This document shows, piece after piece, positions 28,139 to 37,334 of a DNA stretch of 45,077 nt (within the stretch, counting starts at the first letter, position 1; each line of letters opens with the position of its first letter). The stretch is from an uncultured Bacilli bacterium. Its GTDB lineage: Bacteria; Bacillota_I; Bacilli_A; RF39; UBA660. The stretch lies in the NCBI GenBank assembly GCA_947631105.1, contig CANRKD010000004.1:1-45077 (forward strand), given 5' to 3'. Made by a program: the position numbers and the translations under genes. Below the pieces are notes generated by a model, which did not search any database, was not told the DNA's origin, and saw only the letters and a list, made by a program, of their open reading frames with translations.

Positions 28139-29554
28139 ATGGATACAGAAAAAAATATTCAACAAATTCCTATAGAAGATATTATTCCTAACCGCTTTCA
28201 ACCAAGACTAACTTTTAACGAAGAAGGTTTAAATGAACTATCAGAATCTATAAAACAACATGGAATTATTCAACCATTAGTGGTAAGAAAACTAGGAGAT
28301 AAATATGAAATAATTGCCGGAGAACGTCGTTATAAAGCAGCTACTCAAGCAGGATTAACAAAAGTTCCAGTGATTATTTCCGATTTAGATGATAATAAAA
28401 GTGCAGAAGTAGCCTTAGTAGAAAATATTCAAAGAAGAAATTTGACCTCAATTGAAGAAGCAAAATCATATAAAAATTTATTAGATAGAGGATATTTGAC
28501 TCAAGAACAATTAGCTGCAAAAATGGGAGTTTCTCAATCAGCAATTGCCAATAAATTAAGACTTTTAAATTTAGATCCAGAGGTACAAGATGCTTTATTA
28601 AATGAGAAAATATCAGAACGCCATGCTCGTGCTTTATTAACTTTAGATAATAGTGAAGATCAAAAAAAATGGTTAAATCGAATTATTAATGAGAGGATGA
28701 CAGTTCGTCAGTTAGATATGGAATTAAAAAAATTAAAAGAAGATAATGAAGACGATGGAGGTATACCTTTAGTAAATATTAATCCAAATATTGATGATAT
28801 TTTAAATAATGCAGAAGATATTAATTCAGTAAGACAAGTGCATGATGTTCGAAGTATGATGATTCCCGATGAAATTGTAAAAACACAAGAACAAAAAACT
28901 ACTCCTTTAACTAATAATCAGCCTTCTCCTAAACAAAATTCAAATAAATTTTTTAATTTTTTAGAGGATGAACAAGTGAATATGGATGTGGGAGATCCAG
29001 AAGAAATATTTAATAACTTTGTTCCAGCAAATCCAACGATTGTAGAACAAAAAGAAGATGTTACTCCTAAAAATATGAATAATGTTGAAATATTAGATGA
29101 TTTAGATAGTATGAATAATGTTCAATCAAATAAAACAGATTTAGAAATAACTCAGCCTCAAGAAGTACCAGAATCAAATGTAATAAATGAGGAAATATCT
29201 TCTCCAGAATCATCTGAAAATTTTGAGCCTTTTAAACCAGTCTTTTTTAGTCAATTAGAACAAAAAGAAGACAAACCAGAACCAGATGTGCCTAATGATG
29301 TTTCTAATAATATTATAGAAGAATATAAACCAATAAATGAAGAAGTAATAGTTGATCCAATGGATAGTGTTATTAAATTAGATCCTTTATACGAAGAAAA
29401 ACAAGAAGAAATTGCAGGTACAGACTTAAAAAGTGCTATTAATAAAATTAGGGATACTGTAGAAGAATTGAATAAAAAAGGTTTTGAAATAGATACTGAA
29501 GAGGCAGATTTAGAAGATTTATACCATATTACAATAAAAATTCCTAAAAAATAA
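28139..29554 (+). CDS. noc: Nucleoid occlusion protein Noc with long acidic insert
   Basis: This ParB-family CTP switch binds NBS sites and blocks division over the nucleoid. The N domain (1-105) has NRFQPR, GERRYKA and ENIQRR. The HTH (about 119-145) is GVSQSAIANKLRLLNL. The last 43 residues (AINKIRDTVEEL...ITIKIPKK) match the Noc C-terminal dimer domain. Relative to the Noc specificity residues I recall, Q, K and R are kept and one K is N. B. subtilis Noc has ~285 aa; here 471, owing to an acidic Asn/Glu/Pro-rich insert at ~205-425. The N-terminal amphipathic membrane helix is absent, and an in-frame TGA nine bases upstream excludes a longer start. The insert holds FFNFLEDEQ and FFSQLEQKE. 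No soj/spo0J follows. Confidence 0.93.
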   Translation: MDTEKNIQQIPIEDIIPNRFQPRLTFNEEGLNELSESIKQHGIIQPLVVRKLGDKYEIIAGERRYKAATQAGLTKVPVIISDLDDNKSAEVALVENIQRRNLTSIEEAKSYKNLLDRGYLTQEQLAAKMGVSQSAIANKLRLLNLDPEVQDALLNEKISERHARALLTLDNSEDQKKWLNRIINERMTVRQLDMELKKLKEDNEDDGGIPLVNINPNIDDILNNAEDINSVRQVHDVRSMMIPDEIVKTQEQKTTPLTNNQPSPKQNSNKFFNFLEDEQVNMDVGDPEEIFNNFVPANPTIVEQKEDVTPKNMNNVEILDDLDSMNNVQSNKTDLEITQPQEVPESNVINEEISSPESSENFEPFKPVFFSQLEQKEDKPEPDVPNDVSNNIIEEYKPINEEVIVDPMDSVIKLDPLYEEKQEEIAGTDLKSAINKIRDTVEELNKKGFEIDTEEADLEDLYHITIKIPKK

Positions 29555-29618
29555 AAAAACTAAATAAAAAAAAATGTACTCCAATTGTGACTACATCAAA
29601 AAATTTATTTAGTTTTTT
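29554..29618. terminator. Bidirectional terminator between noc and the PBP gene
   Basis: A 15-bp perfect inverted repeat, AAAAAACTAAATAAA and its complement TTTATTTAGTTTTTT, spans the interval and reaches both stop codons. It separates convergent noc and the class A PBP. Confidence 0.8.
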
Positions 29619-31563
29619 ATTCTTCATTTATTTCATTATTAACTTCTATACTTTTAGAATTTCCTTCACTACCTTTAACATAATAAAATATGGCCGCATT
29701 ATTATTTGTTGCAATCTCTCCAGTAATAGGATCTTCCAAAACTCCTATTACATTTGGAGGTGTTTCATACCAATTATTTTCTTTATCGGATAAATAAGAT
29801 TCCATGGTATTTACCCAGATATTTTTTGCCCATTTACTAGCATCAGAAGTGATTTCTAAAGAATCATCGTATCCTAACCATAACATTAATAAAGCATCTT
29901 TATTATAACCAACAGTCCAATAATCTGTATTTGTTGTACCAGTTTTTAAAGCATATTTTTTAGTCATTTTATTAGCAATAGATAGAGCAGTAGGTGTATT
30001 ATAATTTTGAAATTTTATATTACTTGTATTTGTTAATAATTCATTTAAAATATATACATAATTATTATTTAAAACTAATTTTTTTTTATTTTTATGTTCA
30101 TATAAAACATTTCCATCTAAATCTTCAACTTTGCGAATTAAAAAATTATCTGTTTGATATCCACCATTTGAAAGTGTCGTATATCCTTGAGCAAAATCCA
30201 TCATATTTAATTCACTTGTACCTAATGCTAAAGAGGGGTTAGCAGTTAATTCGCCTTGTATTCCTGCTTTTTTTGCAGTGTCTACTAAAGTTTCCTCTCC
30301 TAAAAATAAATGGGTTTTCACTGCATAGATATTATCTGAATAAGCTAAAGCTGCTGCCATCGTAATATTTTTATTTGCATAAATATCATTATAGTTTGAA
30401 GGACTATAAATTTTATTATTTGAAAAAACAAAATTTGTTTTTTCACTATAAAAAGTTGAAGAACTAGTCATACCATTTTCTAAAGCAGCATAATAGAGAA
30501 AAGGTTTCATAGTAGAGCCAACTTGTCTTTTTGAACTTATAGCACGATTAAATTGGCTTTCAATATAATTTTTTCCGCCTGTTAATGCTTGGATAGCACC
30601 TGTATCAGGATCTATTAAAACACCAGCTACTTGTAAATTTTCATCTTGTATAGTGTTTAAAATATTATGTTCTAAGTTTTCTTGAGCTTCTAAATTCAAA
30701 TTTGTATAAATTTTAAGACTTCCAGAATCTAACAATGAAGTAGGAATTCCTTTTAAAGTTTCCAATTCTTTTAATACAGCATCTTGATAGTACATTAACA
30801 TTTGTAAATTATTTTGATCTCTTTTTCCATAAATTTCAATTTTATCATTAAAAAGTGAATGATAGGTTTCTTCGTCAATGAAGTTATTATTATACATTGC
30901 TAAAGCTACTATTTTTGCTCTATTGATACAATCATCATAATGTGTAACAGGATTATAATTACTTGGATTTTTAGGAATACCTGCTAAAATAAGAGCTTCT
31001 TCTAAAGTTAAATCTTTAGCATCCTTATTAAAATAGTATTGACTAGCATTCATAACACCATAATTTCCTGCTCCAAAATTAATAGTATTCAAATAACCCT
31101 CTAGAATTTCGTTTTTATCATAGTGAACTTCTAATTCTAAAGTAAGAAATGCCTCTTCAATTTTTCTAGACCATGTTTTATCAAAATCTAAATACATATT
31201 TTTTATATATTGTTGACTAATAGTTGATGCTCCTTGAACAATTGCCTTATTTTTAATATTTAAAAACATTGCTTTAGCAATTCGAAGATAATCAAAACCT
31301 TGATGTTGATAAAAATTTTTATCTTCAACACTGATAACAGCATTAATTAAATAATCAGATATATCATCTAAATTTGTCCATTCACTAGAACCACTACCTT
31401 GATAAACCAAAGTATCATCTTGATCATAAATATACATTTGACCAATATTTGTTAATTCTAGTTTTGGACTAAAATAGGCATAAATATATAAACCACTGAT
31501 ACATATTAAAAATATAAAAAATAAAAAAATAATAGATTTTGTAAAAAAGAAAAATTTTTTCAT
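29617..31563 (-). CDS. Class A penicillin-binding protein (transglycosylase/transpeptidase)
   Basis: This bifunctional peptidoglycan synthase has 648 aa. An N-terminal transmembrane anchor (about 9-31) precedes the GT51 glycosyltransferase domain (EDKNFYQHQGFD; GASTISQQYIKN; RKIEEAFLTLELE; EILEGYLNTINFG). The transpeptidase domain has STMKP (SxxK), SDN and KTGT. It ends in a short tail rich in Asn/Ser/Glu. It reads against fork direction, between convergent noc and the divergent DUF1934-argS operon. PBP1a/2c-type is the likely subgroup, but I would not assign a symbol. Confidence 0.93.
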   Translation of the reverse strand: MKKFFFFTKSIIFLFFIFLICISGLYIYAYFSPKLELTNIGQMYIYDQDDTLVYQGSGSSEWTNLDDISDYLINAVISVEDKNFYQHQGFDYLRIAKAMFLNIKNKAIVQGASTISQQYIKNMYLDFDKTWSRKIEEAFLTLELEVHYDKNEILEGYLNTINFGAGNYGVMNASQYYFNKDAKDLTLEEALILAGIPKNPSNYNPVTHYDDCINRAKIVALAMYNNNFIDEETYHSLFNDKIEIYGKRDQNNLQMLMYYQDAVLKELETLKGIPTSLLDSGSLKIYTNLNLEAQENLEHNILNTIQDENLQVAGVLIDPDTGAIQALTGGKNYIESQFNRAISSKRQVGSTMKPFLYYAALENGMTSSSTFYSEKTNFVFSNNKIYSPSNYNDIYANKNITMAAALAYSDNIYAVKTHLFLGEETLVDTAKKAGIQGELTANPSLALGTSELNMMDFAQGYTTLSNGGYQTDNFLIRKVEDLDGNVLYEHKNKKKLVLNNNYVYILNELLTNTSNIKFQNYNTPTALSIANKMTKKYALKTGTTNTDYWTVGYNKDALLMLWLGYDDSLEITSDASKWAKNIWVNTMESYLSDKENNWYETPPNVIGVLEDPITGEIATNNNAAIFYYVKGSEGNSKSIEVNNEINEE

Positions 31564-31629
31564 AAAAATTCACCTTTTTTTAGTATGAAAAAAATAATGA
31601 AATTTATGAGTGCAATTAATAAACCTTTA

Positions 31630-31638
31630 TGATATAAT
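31630..31638 (+). promoter_or_regulatory. Extended -10 promoter of the DUF1934-argS operon
   Basis: TGATATAAT is an extended -10 element, 27 bp before the GTG start of the DUF1934 gene. The -35 is weak. AAGAGGTG serves as ribosome-binding site. Confidence 0.6.
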
Positions 31639-31664
31639 GTCCTAGAAAAAAAGAGGTGTAATAA

Positions 31665-32012
31665 GTGCCAAATAAAAATTTTACTTTTACATTCTTTAAA
31701 AATGATGACAAAATTATTGAAAAAAATTATAATGAGATAAATTCTGTGAATAATCGATTTAAATTTATGTTATTTGAATGTGAAACTGTAATCGATTTTG
31801 AAAAATACATTTTCACCAGAGAAAATGATGAGTATATTTTTACTTTAGATATGTTAAATAAGACCTGCCATATAAAATTAAAAAAAGAAAATGTGGTGAT
31901 TCCTATACAAGTAGATTATTGTGACATAATAAAAGAAAAAAATAGATATATTATAGATTATAGTATTGAATCAGAAGATGCGCATATAAAAATGATAATT
32001 GATCAAGGGTGA
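31665..32012 (+). CDS. DUF1934 (YwiB-like) beta-barrel protein
   Basis: A 115-aa small cytosolic protein, predicted mostly beta strand (FTFTFFKNDD, EYIFTLDMLNKTCHIKLKKENVVIPIQVDY, RYIIDYSIE). By sequence style and position immediately before argS and rpoE it belongs to the DUF1934/YwiB family, a lipocalin-like fold of unknown function. The start is GTG. It overlaps the track's upstream argS start but not the preferred one. Confidence 0.72.
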   Translation: MPNKNFTFTFFKNDDKIIEKNYNEINSVNNRFKFMLFECETVIDFEKYIFTRENDEYIFTLDMLNKTCHIKLKKENVVIPIQVDYCDIIKEKNRYIIDYSIESEDAHIKMIIDQG

Positions 32013-32016
32013 TAAA

Positions 32017-33708
32017 ATGAATAAAGAATTAAAAGAAATTATAAGAAAGTTATTAAAAATTAACGAAGAAATAGAAGTATTAATCAAAAAATCTAATCGT
32101 CCGGATTTATGTGATTATCAATATGATGGTATATTTGATTTAGCAAAAAAACTTCATCAAAATCCTTTTGATCTAGGATCAGAAATTGTTAATCAATTAA
32201 ATAAATATTCAAGTTGTTCATCAAAATTTTCTAAAATAGAATGCATACGTCCTGGATTTATTAATTTTACATTAAAAGATGATTATATTAATGATTTATT
32301 AAACAAGATGATTTTGAAACCAAAATATAATATAAATATACCTAAACAAGAAACAATAATTCTTGATTATGGAGGGGCTAATGTTGCAAAACCCTTACAT
32401 GTTGGACATTTAAGACCAGCTATAGTTGGTGAGTCAATCAAAAGACTTTTAAAATATATGAATCAAAAAGTTATCTCAGATGTTCATTTAGGAGATTATG
32501 GACTACAAATTGGCCAAGTAATTTATGGATTACAACAAGAAAATTGTACAATAGAAGAAATTACTTTAGAAAAATTGTCACAGATTTATCCAAAAATGAG
32601 TGCTCTTTGTAAAGAAAATGAAAAAATAAAAGAGCAATGTGCAAATATTACTAAACAATTACAAGATGGAGATGAAGAATATCAACAATATTTTAAAAAA
32701 ATACTAGAAATTTCTAAAAAAGATATAAAAAAAATGTATGATTTTTTAGGAGTTTCCTTTGATTTATGGTTAGGAGAATCTGATGCTTATAAATATATTG
32801 CAGATTTAACTAAAGAATTAAATTTACAAAATATGTTACAAGAAAGTGAAGGAGCTAAAATAGTTAATATTTCTCAAAAAGAAGATAAAATTGAAATTCC
32901 TCCATTAATATATCAAAAAAGTAATAAAGCATATTTATATAGTACAACTGATTTAGCAACAATTTATCAAAGACAATTAGATTATCATCCTAATCATATT
33001 TTATATGTTGCAGATAGCCGTCAAGAACTACATTTTACTCAAGTTTTTCGAGTTAGTAAAAAATTAGAAAGAACAAAAAATATAGAATATGAATTTTTAG
33101 GATTAGGAACTATTAATGGTTCCGATGGAAAACCTTTTAAAACAAGAGCGGGAAATACACCAAAATTAGAGCAATTAATTAAAGAAATAAAAGAAATATT
33201 TTTACATAATGAAGAACATGAAAATAATTATTCAGAAGAAGAATTAAATAAAATAGTCAATGCAATTATAAAATTTGCTGATCTTCAAAATAATCGCGAA
33301 AAAGAATACATATTTGATATAGAAAAATTTTCTAAAACAACTGGTAAAACGGGTCCATATGTATTATATACATATTTAAGAACAAAAAAAATTCTTAAAA
33401 ATAATGAAACGTATATAGACAACTTGAGTAAAACAATATATAATGAACACGATCGTGGCTTAAGAATGAAAATTTTAGAATTAGATGAAGTTTTAAATTA
33501 TGCATTTAAAACAAGAATGCCATCGATAGTTGCCAATTATTTATATGAGCTATGCGTTTTAATGAATGCATTTTATGAAAATAATCATATAAATAATTTA
33601 GAAGATATGAATAAAAAGAAAGATTGGGTAACATTATTAGATTTGACAACCAAAATCATTTATGATTTATTAAATATTCTAGTGATAGAAATACCTAATA
33701 AAATGTAG
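32017..33708 (+). CDS. argS: Arginyl-tRNA synthetase
   Basis: This class I synthetase has the Arg-specific N-terminal add-1 domain (about 1-95). The HIGH motif reads ANVAKPLHVGHLRPA. The KMSKS region is the degenerate GSDGKPFKTRAGN common in many ArgRS. The C-terminal DALR anticodon domain starts near GKTGPYVLYTYLR. The track uses a TTG at 31999. AAGGGTGATAAAATG supports the ATG at 32017, giving 563 aa. The operon order DUF1934-argS-rpoE is as in other Bacilli. Confidence 0.96.
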   Translation: MNKELKEIIRKLLKINEEIEVLIKKSNRPDLCDYQYDGIFDLAKKLHQNPFDLGSEIVNQLNKYSSCSSKFSKIECIRPGFINFTLKDDYINDLLNKMILKPKYNINIPKQETIILDYGGANVAKPLHVGHLRPAIVGESIKRLLKYMNQKVISDVHLGDYGLQIGQVIYGLQQENCTIEEITLEKLSQIYPKMSALCKENEKIKEQCANITKQLQDGDEEYQQYFKKILEISKKDIKKMYDFLGVSFDLWLGESDAYKYIADLTKELNLQNMLQESEGAKIVNISQKEDKIEIPPLIYQKSNKAYLYSTTDLATIYQRQLDYHPNHILYVADSRQELHFTQVFRVSKKLERTKNIEYEFLGLGTINGSDGKPFKTRAGNTPKLEQLIKEIKEIFLHNEEHENNYSEEELNKIVNAIIKFADLQNNREKEYIFDIEKFSKTTGKTGPYVLYTYLRTKKILKNNETYIDNLSKTIYNEHDRGLRMKILELDEVLNYAFKTRMPSIVANYLYELCVLMNAFYENNHINNLEDMNKKKDWVTLLDLTTKIIYDLLNILVIEIPNKM

Positions 33709-33720
33709 GAGGAAAGTGCT

Positions 33721-34149
33721 ATGAATTTAAAAAAAATGAATAAAGAAGAATTAGAAAATATGTCATATGATGATTTAGCTTATGAACTATTATTAGATAA
33801 AAAAAAGCCAATGAAAATAATCGATTTATTTAAAGAAGTGGGAAAATTAATTCATTTATCTACTTCAGAAATTGAAGAAAAAGTAGTCGATTTTTTTGAA
33901 ATATTAACTTTGGATAAAAGATTTATTATGTTAGAAGATGGTTCGTGGGATTTGAAAGATCGTCATATTCAAAATGTAATCATAGATGAAGAAGATGAAG
34001 ATTTAAATATAGAAGATATAGATGAGACAGAAGAAAAAGAAGATGAAGAAAATATATTTTATGATGAAGATAATGATGATGATTCAGAAGATGATTTAAA
34101 AGATTTAGTTGTAATTGATGAAAAGGAAGAAGAGGAGTCAAGTTTTTAA
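33721..34149 (+). CDS. rpoE: RNA polymerase delta subunit
   Basis: RpoE (delta) binds RNA polymerase and promotes its recycling. The N-terminal HARE-HTH domain (about 1-85; MSYDDLAYELLLDKKKPMKIIDLFKEV ... DKRFIMLEDGSWDLK) is followed by a highly acidic Asp/Glu tail (about 95-142). That architecture is diagnostic. A strong AGGAGG lies before the start. Confidence 0.94.
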   Translation: MNLKKMNKEELENMSYDDLAYELLLDKKKPMKIIDLFKEVGKLIHLSTSEIEEKVVDFFEILTLDKRFIMLEDGSWDLKDRHIQNVIIDEEDEDLNIEDIDETEEKEDEENIFYDEDNDDDSEDDLKDLVVIDEKEEEESSF

Positions 34150-34192
34150 AATCACTTTATTCTATAAAAATAGAAAAGAAAGAGGATAGAAA

Positions 34193-35248
34193 ATGGAAGA
34201 AAAATTATCAACAATTGAGGAAAGATATAAAGAAATTTCAGAGGAATTAATGAAACCAGAAGTGATGAATGATTTTAAAAAATTAAAATCTTTATCAAAA
34301 GAGCAAAGTGATTTAAAAGAAATAGTCGAAAAAAAAAGTGAATTAGATGCTTGTAAAAAATCAATTGAAAAAGCAAAATTACTACTAAATGATATCGATT
34401 TTAGGGAAATGGCAGAATTAGAAATTGCTGAAAATACAGAAAAATTGGAACAAATAAATAAAGAGTTGGAAATTTTATTAATTCCTAAGGATGAAAATGA
34501 TGGAAAAAACATAATTATGGAAATCCGTGGCGCAGCAGGTGGAGATGAAGCAAATATTTTTGCAGGAGATTTACTGCGAATGTATACTTATTATGCAGAA
34601 AAACAAGGCTGGAAAATTGAAATTGAGCATGAACTTGAAGGAACAAGTGGAGGATTCTCTCAAGTAGAATGTACTATTAAAGGTGAAAATGTTTATAGTA
34701 AAATGAAATATGAAAGTGGAGCACATCGTGTACAAAGAGTACCTCAAACTGAAACACAAGGTAGAATTCATACATCCACTGCAACAGTGCTTGTAATGCC
34801 TGAAGTTGATGATATAGATATTGAAATAAAAGAAAGCGATTTAAAAATAGATGTATATCACTCTAGTGGAGCAGGAGGGCAATCTGTTAATACCTCTAAT
34901 TCAGCGGTGCGAATAACACATTTACCAACTAATACAGTAGTAACATGTCAAAATGAAAGAAGTCAATTAAAAAATAAAGAAAGAGCGCTAAAATTATTGA
35001 AAATCAGAATCTATGATAAATTACAACAAGAAAAAGAAAATGCTGAAGGAACGGAAAGAAAAAGTAAGATAGGAACAGGAGATCGTTCAGAAAAAATTAG
35101 AACTTATAATTATCCCCAAAATCGTGTAACAGATCATCGCATAGGTTTTTCCGTTATGAATTTAGATCGAGTAATGGATGGAGATTTAGAACCAATAATT
35201 GATGCTTTAATAACAGAGGATTTAAAACGAAAATTAGCAGGGGAATAA
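34193..35248 (+). CDS. prfA: Peptide chain release factor 1
   Basis: RF1 reads UAA and UAG. The 351-aa protein has the codon-recognition PxT motif in RVPQTETQGRIHTS and the catalytic GGQ in SSGAGGQSVNTSNSAVRITH. The N-terminal coiled coil (about 1-90) is present. It is followed by prmC, the enzyme that methylates the GGQ glutamine. Confidence 0.97.
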   Translation: MEEKLSTIEERYKEISEELMKPEVMNDFKKLKSLSKEQSDLKEIVEKKSELDACKKSIEKAKLLLNDIDFREMAELEIAENTEKLEQINKELEILLIPKDENDGKNIIMEIRGAAGGDEANIFAGDLLRMYTYYAEKQGWKIEIEHELEGTSGGFSQVECTIKGENVYSKMKYESGAHRVQRVPQTETQGRIHTSTATVLVMPEVDDIDIEIKESDLKIDVYHSSGAGGQSVNTSNSAVRITHLPTNTVVTCQNERSQLKNKERALKLLKIRIYDKLQQEKENAEGTERKSKIGTGDRSEKIRTYNYPQNRVTDHRIGFSVMNLDRVMDGDLEPIIDALITEDLKRKLAGE

Positions 35249-35266
35249 CTTGCTTTTTTTATAGAG

Positions 35267-35998
35267 GTGATGATTATAAAACCAGAGGGAATAACAAAAA
35301 TTGACTGGGAAATACTAATAAAGAAGTATCCTGGTTCATTAAAAGAAATTGAAAAAAAAATAAGGAATCATTATCCAGTTCAATATTTAATTGGAAATGT
35401 AGAGTTTTGTGATACAAAATTAGAAGTAAGTGAAGACGTTTTAATACCTAGATTTGAAACGGAATATTTAGTAGAAAAAGTATGGAATAAAATAAAGAAA
35501 TATCCTGAAAATTCTCTAAATATTTTGGATATTGGAACGGGAAGTGGATGCATTTGTATAAATTTAGCCAAAAAATTAAGCCAATCTTTTTTTGCTCTAG
35601 ATATATCTGAAAAAGCATTAGAAGTAGCCAAAAAAAATGCTAAATATAATAAAGTAAATATAAATTTTTTTCAAATGGATATCCTAAAAGAAAAAATAAA
35701 AAAAAATTATGATATTATTATTTCTAATCCACCTTATGTATCTGAAAATGAAGAAGTAGATCCGGCTACAAAATATGAGCCACAATATGCTATTTTTGCT
35801 AAAAAAGATGGATTAGAGTTTTATGAAAAAATTTTAGAACATATACCAAATATTCCAAAGTTAATAGCTTTTGAAATAGGTTATAATCAAAGAATAGATG
35901 TTATTAATTTAGCTAAAAATAGATTTCCAACTGCCAAAATAATTTGTGAAAAAGATTTATCTGGAAAGGATAGATATATATTTATAGAAAATGAATAA
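35267..35998 (+). CDS. prmC: Release-factor glutamine methyltransferase, short N-terminus
   Basis: PrmC (HemK) methylates the GGQ glutamine of RF1/RF2. SAM motif ILDIGTGSGCICINLA and substrate motif SNPPYVSENE are present, together with the linker PVQYLIGNVEF and LIPRFETEYL. At 243 aa it is about 35-40 residues shorter than usual, with the N-terminal helical domain reduced. The start is ambiguous: GTG (35267) and ATG (35270) both overlap or abut AGAGG, so neither has normal spacing. An ATT at 35273 is possible. Confidence 0.92.
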   Translation: MMIIKPEGITKIDWEILIKKYPGSLKEIEKKIRNHYPVQYLIGNVEFCDTKLEVSEDVLIPRFETEYLVEKVWNKIKKYPENSLNILDIGTGSGCICINLAKKLSQSFFALDISEKALEVAKKNAKYNKVNINFFQMDILKEKIKKNYDIIISNPPYVSENEEVDPATKYEPQYAIFAKKDGLEFYEKILEHIPNIPKLIAFEIGYNQRIDVINLAKNRFPTAKIICEKDLSGKDRYIFIENE

Positions 35999-36023
35999 AA
36001 TTAGAATATAAAATTTATTTTAC

Positions 36024-36052
36024 TTGACAGTCTTGAAGAACATATATAAAAT
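36024..36052 (+). promoter_or_regulatory. Promoter of the GT2 glycosyltransferase gene
   Basis: Perfect -35 TTGACA (36024-36029), 17-nt spacer and TAAAAT (36047-36052). The gap 35999-36102 contains nothing else recognisable apart from the AAAGGAG ribosome-binding site. Confidence 0.7.
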
Positions 36053-36102
36053 GGTAATTAGGTTAAAAAATAGAATTTCAAAATTTCAAAGGAGTAAATG
36101 TT

Positions 36103-37329
36103 ATGATCCAAATAATTTATTATATTCTCTTTTTTATCACTCTATTTTATGGTATTTACTTTGTTGTTACAGGACTTTTGGCATTTAAAAATAGTGATTT
36201 ATCGCTAAAAGTTCATAAAGAAAAAGTCAAATTTGCTATACTTATTGCAGCAAGAAATGAAGAAAAAGTAATTGGAGACTTAATTAAAAGTTTAAAAAAT
36301 CAAAATTATTCAACTGAATTGTATGATATATATTCTTTAATAAACAATTGCTCGGATAATACTTTAGAAGTAGCAAAAAAAGCTGGTTCTAAAATTATAA
36401 ATGTTACTACTCCTGTGAAATCTAAAGGTGATGCTTTAAAGTTTGCTTTTAGAAGATTAAAAAAGAAAAATTATGATGCTTATATTATTTTTGATGCAGA
36501 TAATATTGTTCATCCAGATTTTTTAAAAAAAATGAATGATGCTTATTTATCCGGATATAAAGTAGCTCAAGGGAGAAAAGATAGTAAAAATGTATCAGAT
36601 AATTGGTTAAGTGGTAGTGCTACTTTGTTTCATTATATTCAAAATTTTTTCTTTAATAAATCTCGAATGAATATTGAAGCTGCTTCGGCTATAAATGGAA
36701 CAGGATTTATGGCTGCAAAAGAAGTAATAGAAGAATGGTTTGACCCCAAAACAGTCACAGAAGATATAGAATTTTCAATTATGTGTGTTTTAAAAGATAT
36801 TAAAATTGCTTACATTGATGATGCCATTACTTATGATGAACAACCAACAAATTTTGTAGATTCATGGAATCAAAGAAGTCGATGGAGCAAGGGTATTATT
36901 GAATGTAATCGACTTTATAGAAAAAAATTATTAAAAAAATTTATTAAAAATAAGGATTTTTCAGCTTTAGATAAATTTTTATTTACTGCTGCGCCTTATT
37001 TTAGTACATTATCGGTATTGTTAACATTAACTTTAGGAATATTTTATGTAATAGGGATTGAATTAAATGATATTTTTTCTTATTTTTTCTCTTTAGGTTA
37101 TATTTGTTTTATGATAGGTTATTTAATTGGTGTTATTATAAATATGTTTGTTTTAATATATTATAAGAGAGATTTATATGATGTTTTACATGGTATTTTC
37201 CTATTTTCTCTATTTATGATAACCTGGATTCCAATTAATATAATTTGTTTATTTAAAAAAGAATTAAAGTGGGTTCCAATTGAACATAATAAAAAAGTTA
37301 AATTAGATGCTTTGTTAAGTGAAAAATAA
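36103..37329 (+). CDS. Membrane glycosyltransferase family 2 (processive type)
   Basis: The 408-aa protein has an N-terminal transmembrane segment (about 4-26), a GT-A catalytic domain, and about three C-terminal membrane segments (about 290-380). Catalytic motifs are ILIAARNEEKVI, the DxD-like FDADN, TED (TVTEDIEF) and QRSRW, corresponding to the Q(Q/R)xRW of processive synthases such as hyaluronan or poly-GlcNAc synthases. The nucleotide-sugar and product are unknown. It is transcribed from its own sigma-A promoter, between prmC and spoIIR, where B. subtilis has no such gene. Confidence 0.87.
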   Translation: MIQIIYYILFFITLFYGIYFVVTGLLAFKNSDLSLKVHKEKVKFAILIAARNEEKVIGDLIKSLKNQNYSTELYDIYSLINNCSDNTLEVAKKAGSKIINVTTPVKSKGDALKFAFRRLKKKNYDAYIIFDADNIVHPDFLKKMNDAYLSGYKVAQGRKDSKNVSDNWLSGSATLFHYIQNFFFNKSRMNIEAASAINGTGFMAAKEVIEEWFDPKTVTEDIEFSIMCVLKDIKIAYIDDAITYDEQPTNFVDSWNQRSRWSKGIIECNRLYRKKLLKKFIKNKDFSALDKFLFTAAPYFSTLSVLLTLTLGIFYVIGIELNDIFSYFFSLGYICFMIGYLIGVIINMFVLIYYKRDLYDVLHGIFLFSLFMITWIPINIICLFKKELKWVPIEHNKKVKLDALLSEK

Positions 37330-37334
37330 AAAAT

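Noticed and set aside
34162-34512. Minus-strand 116-aa Ser/Phe-rich ORF
   Set aside because: Antisense shadow of prfA.
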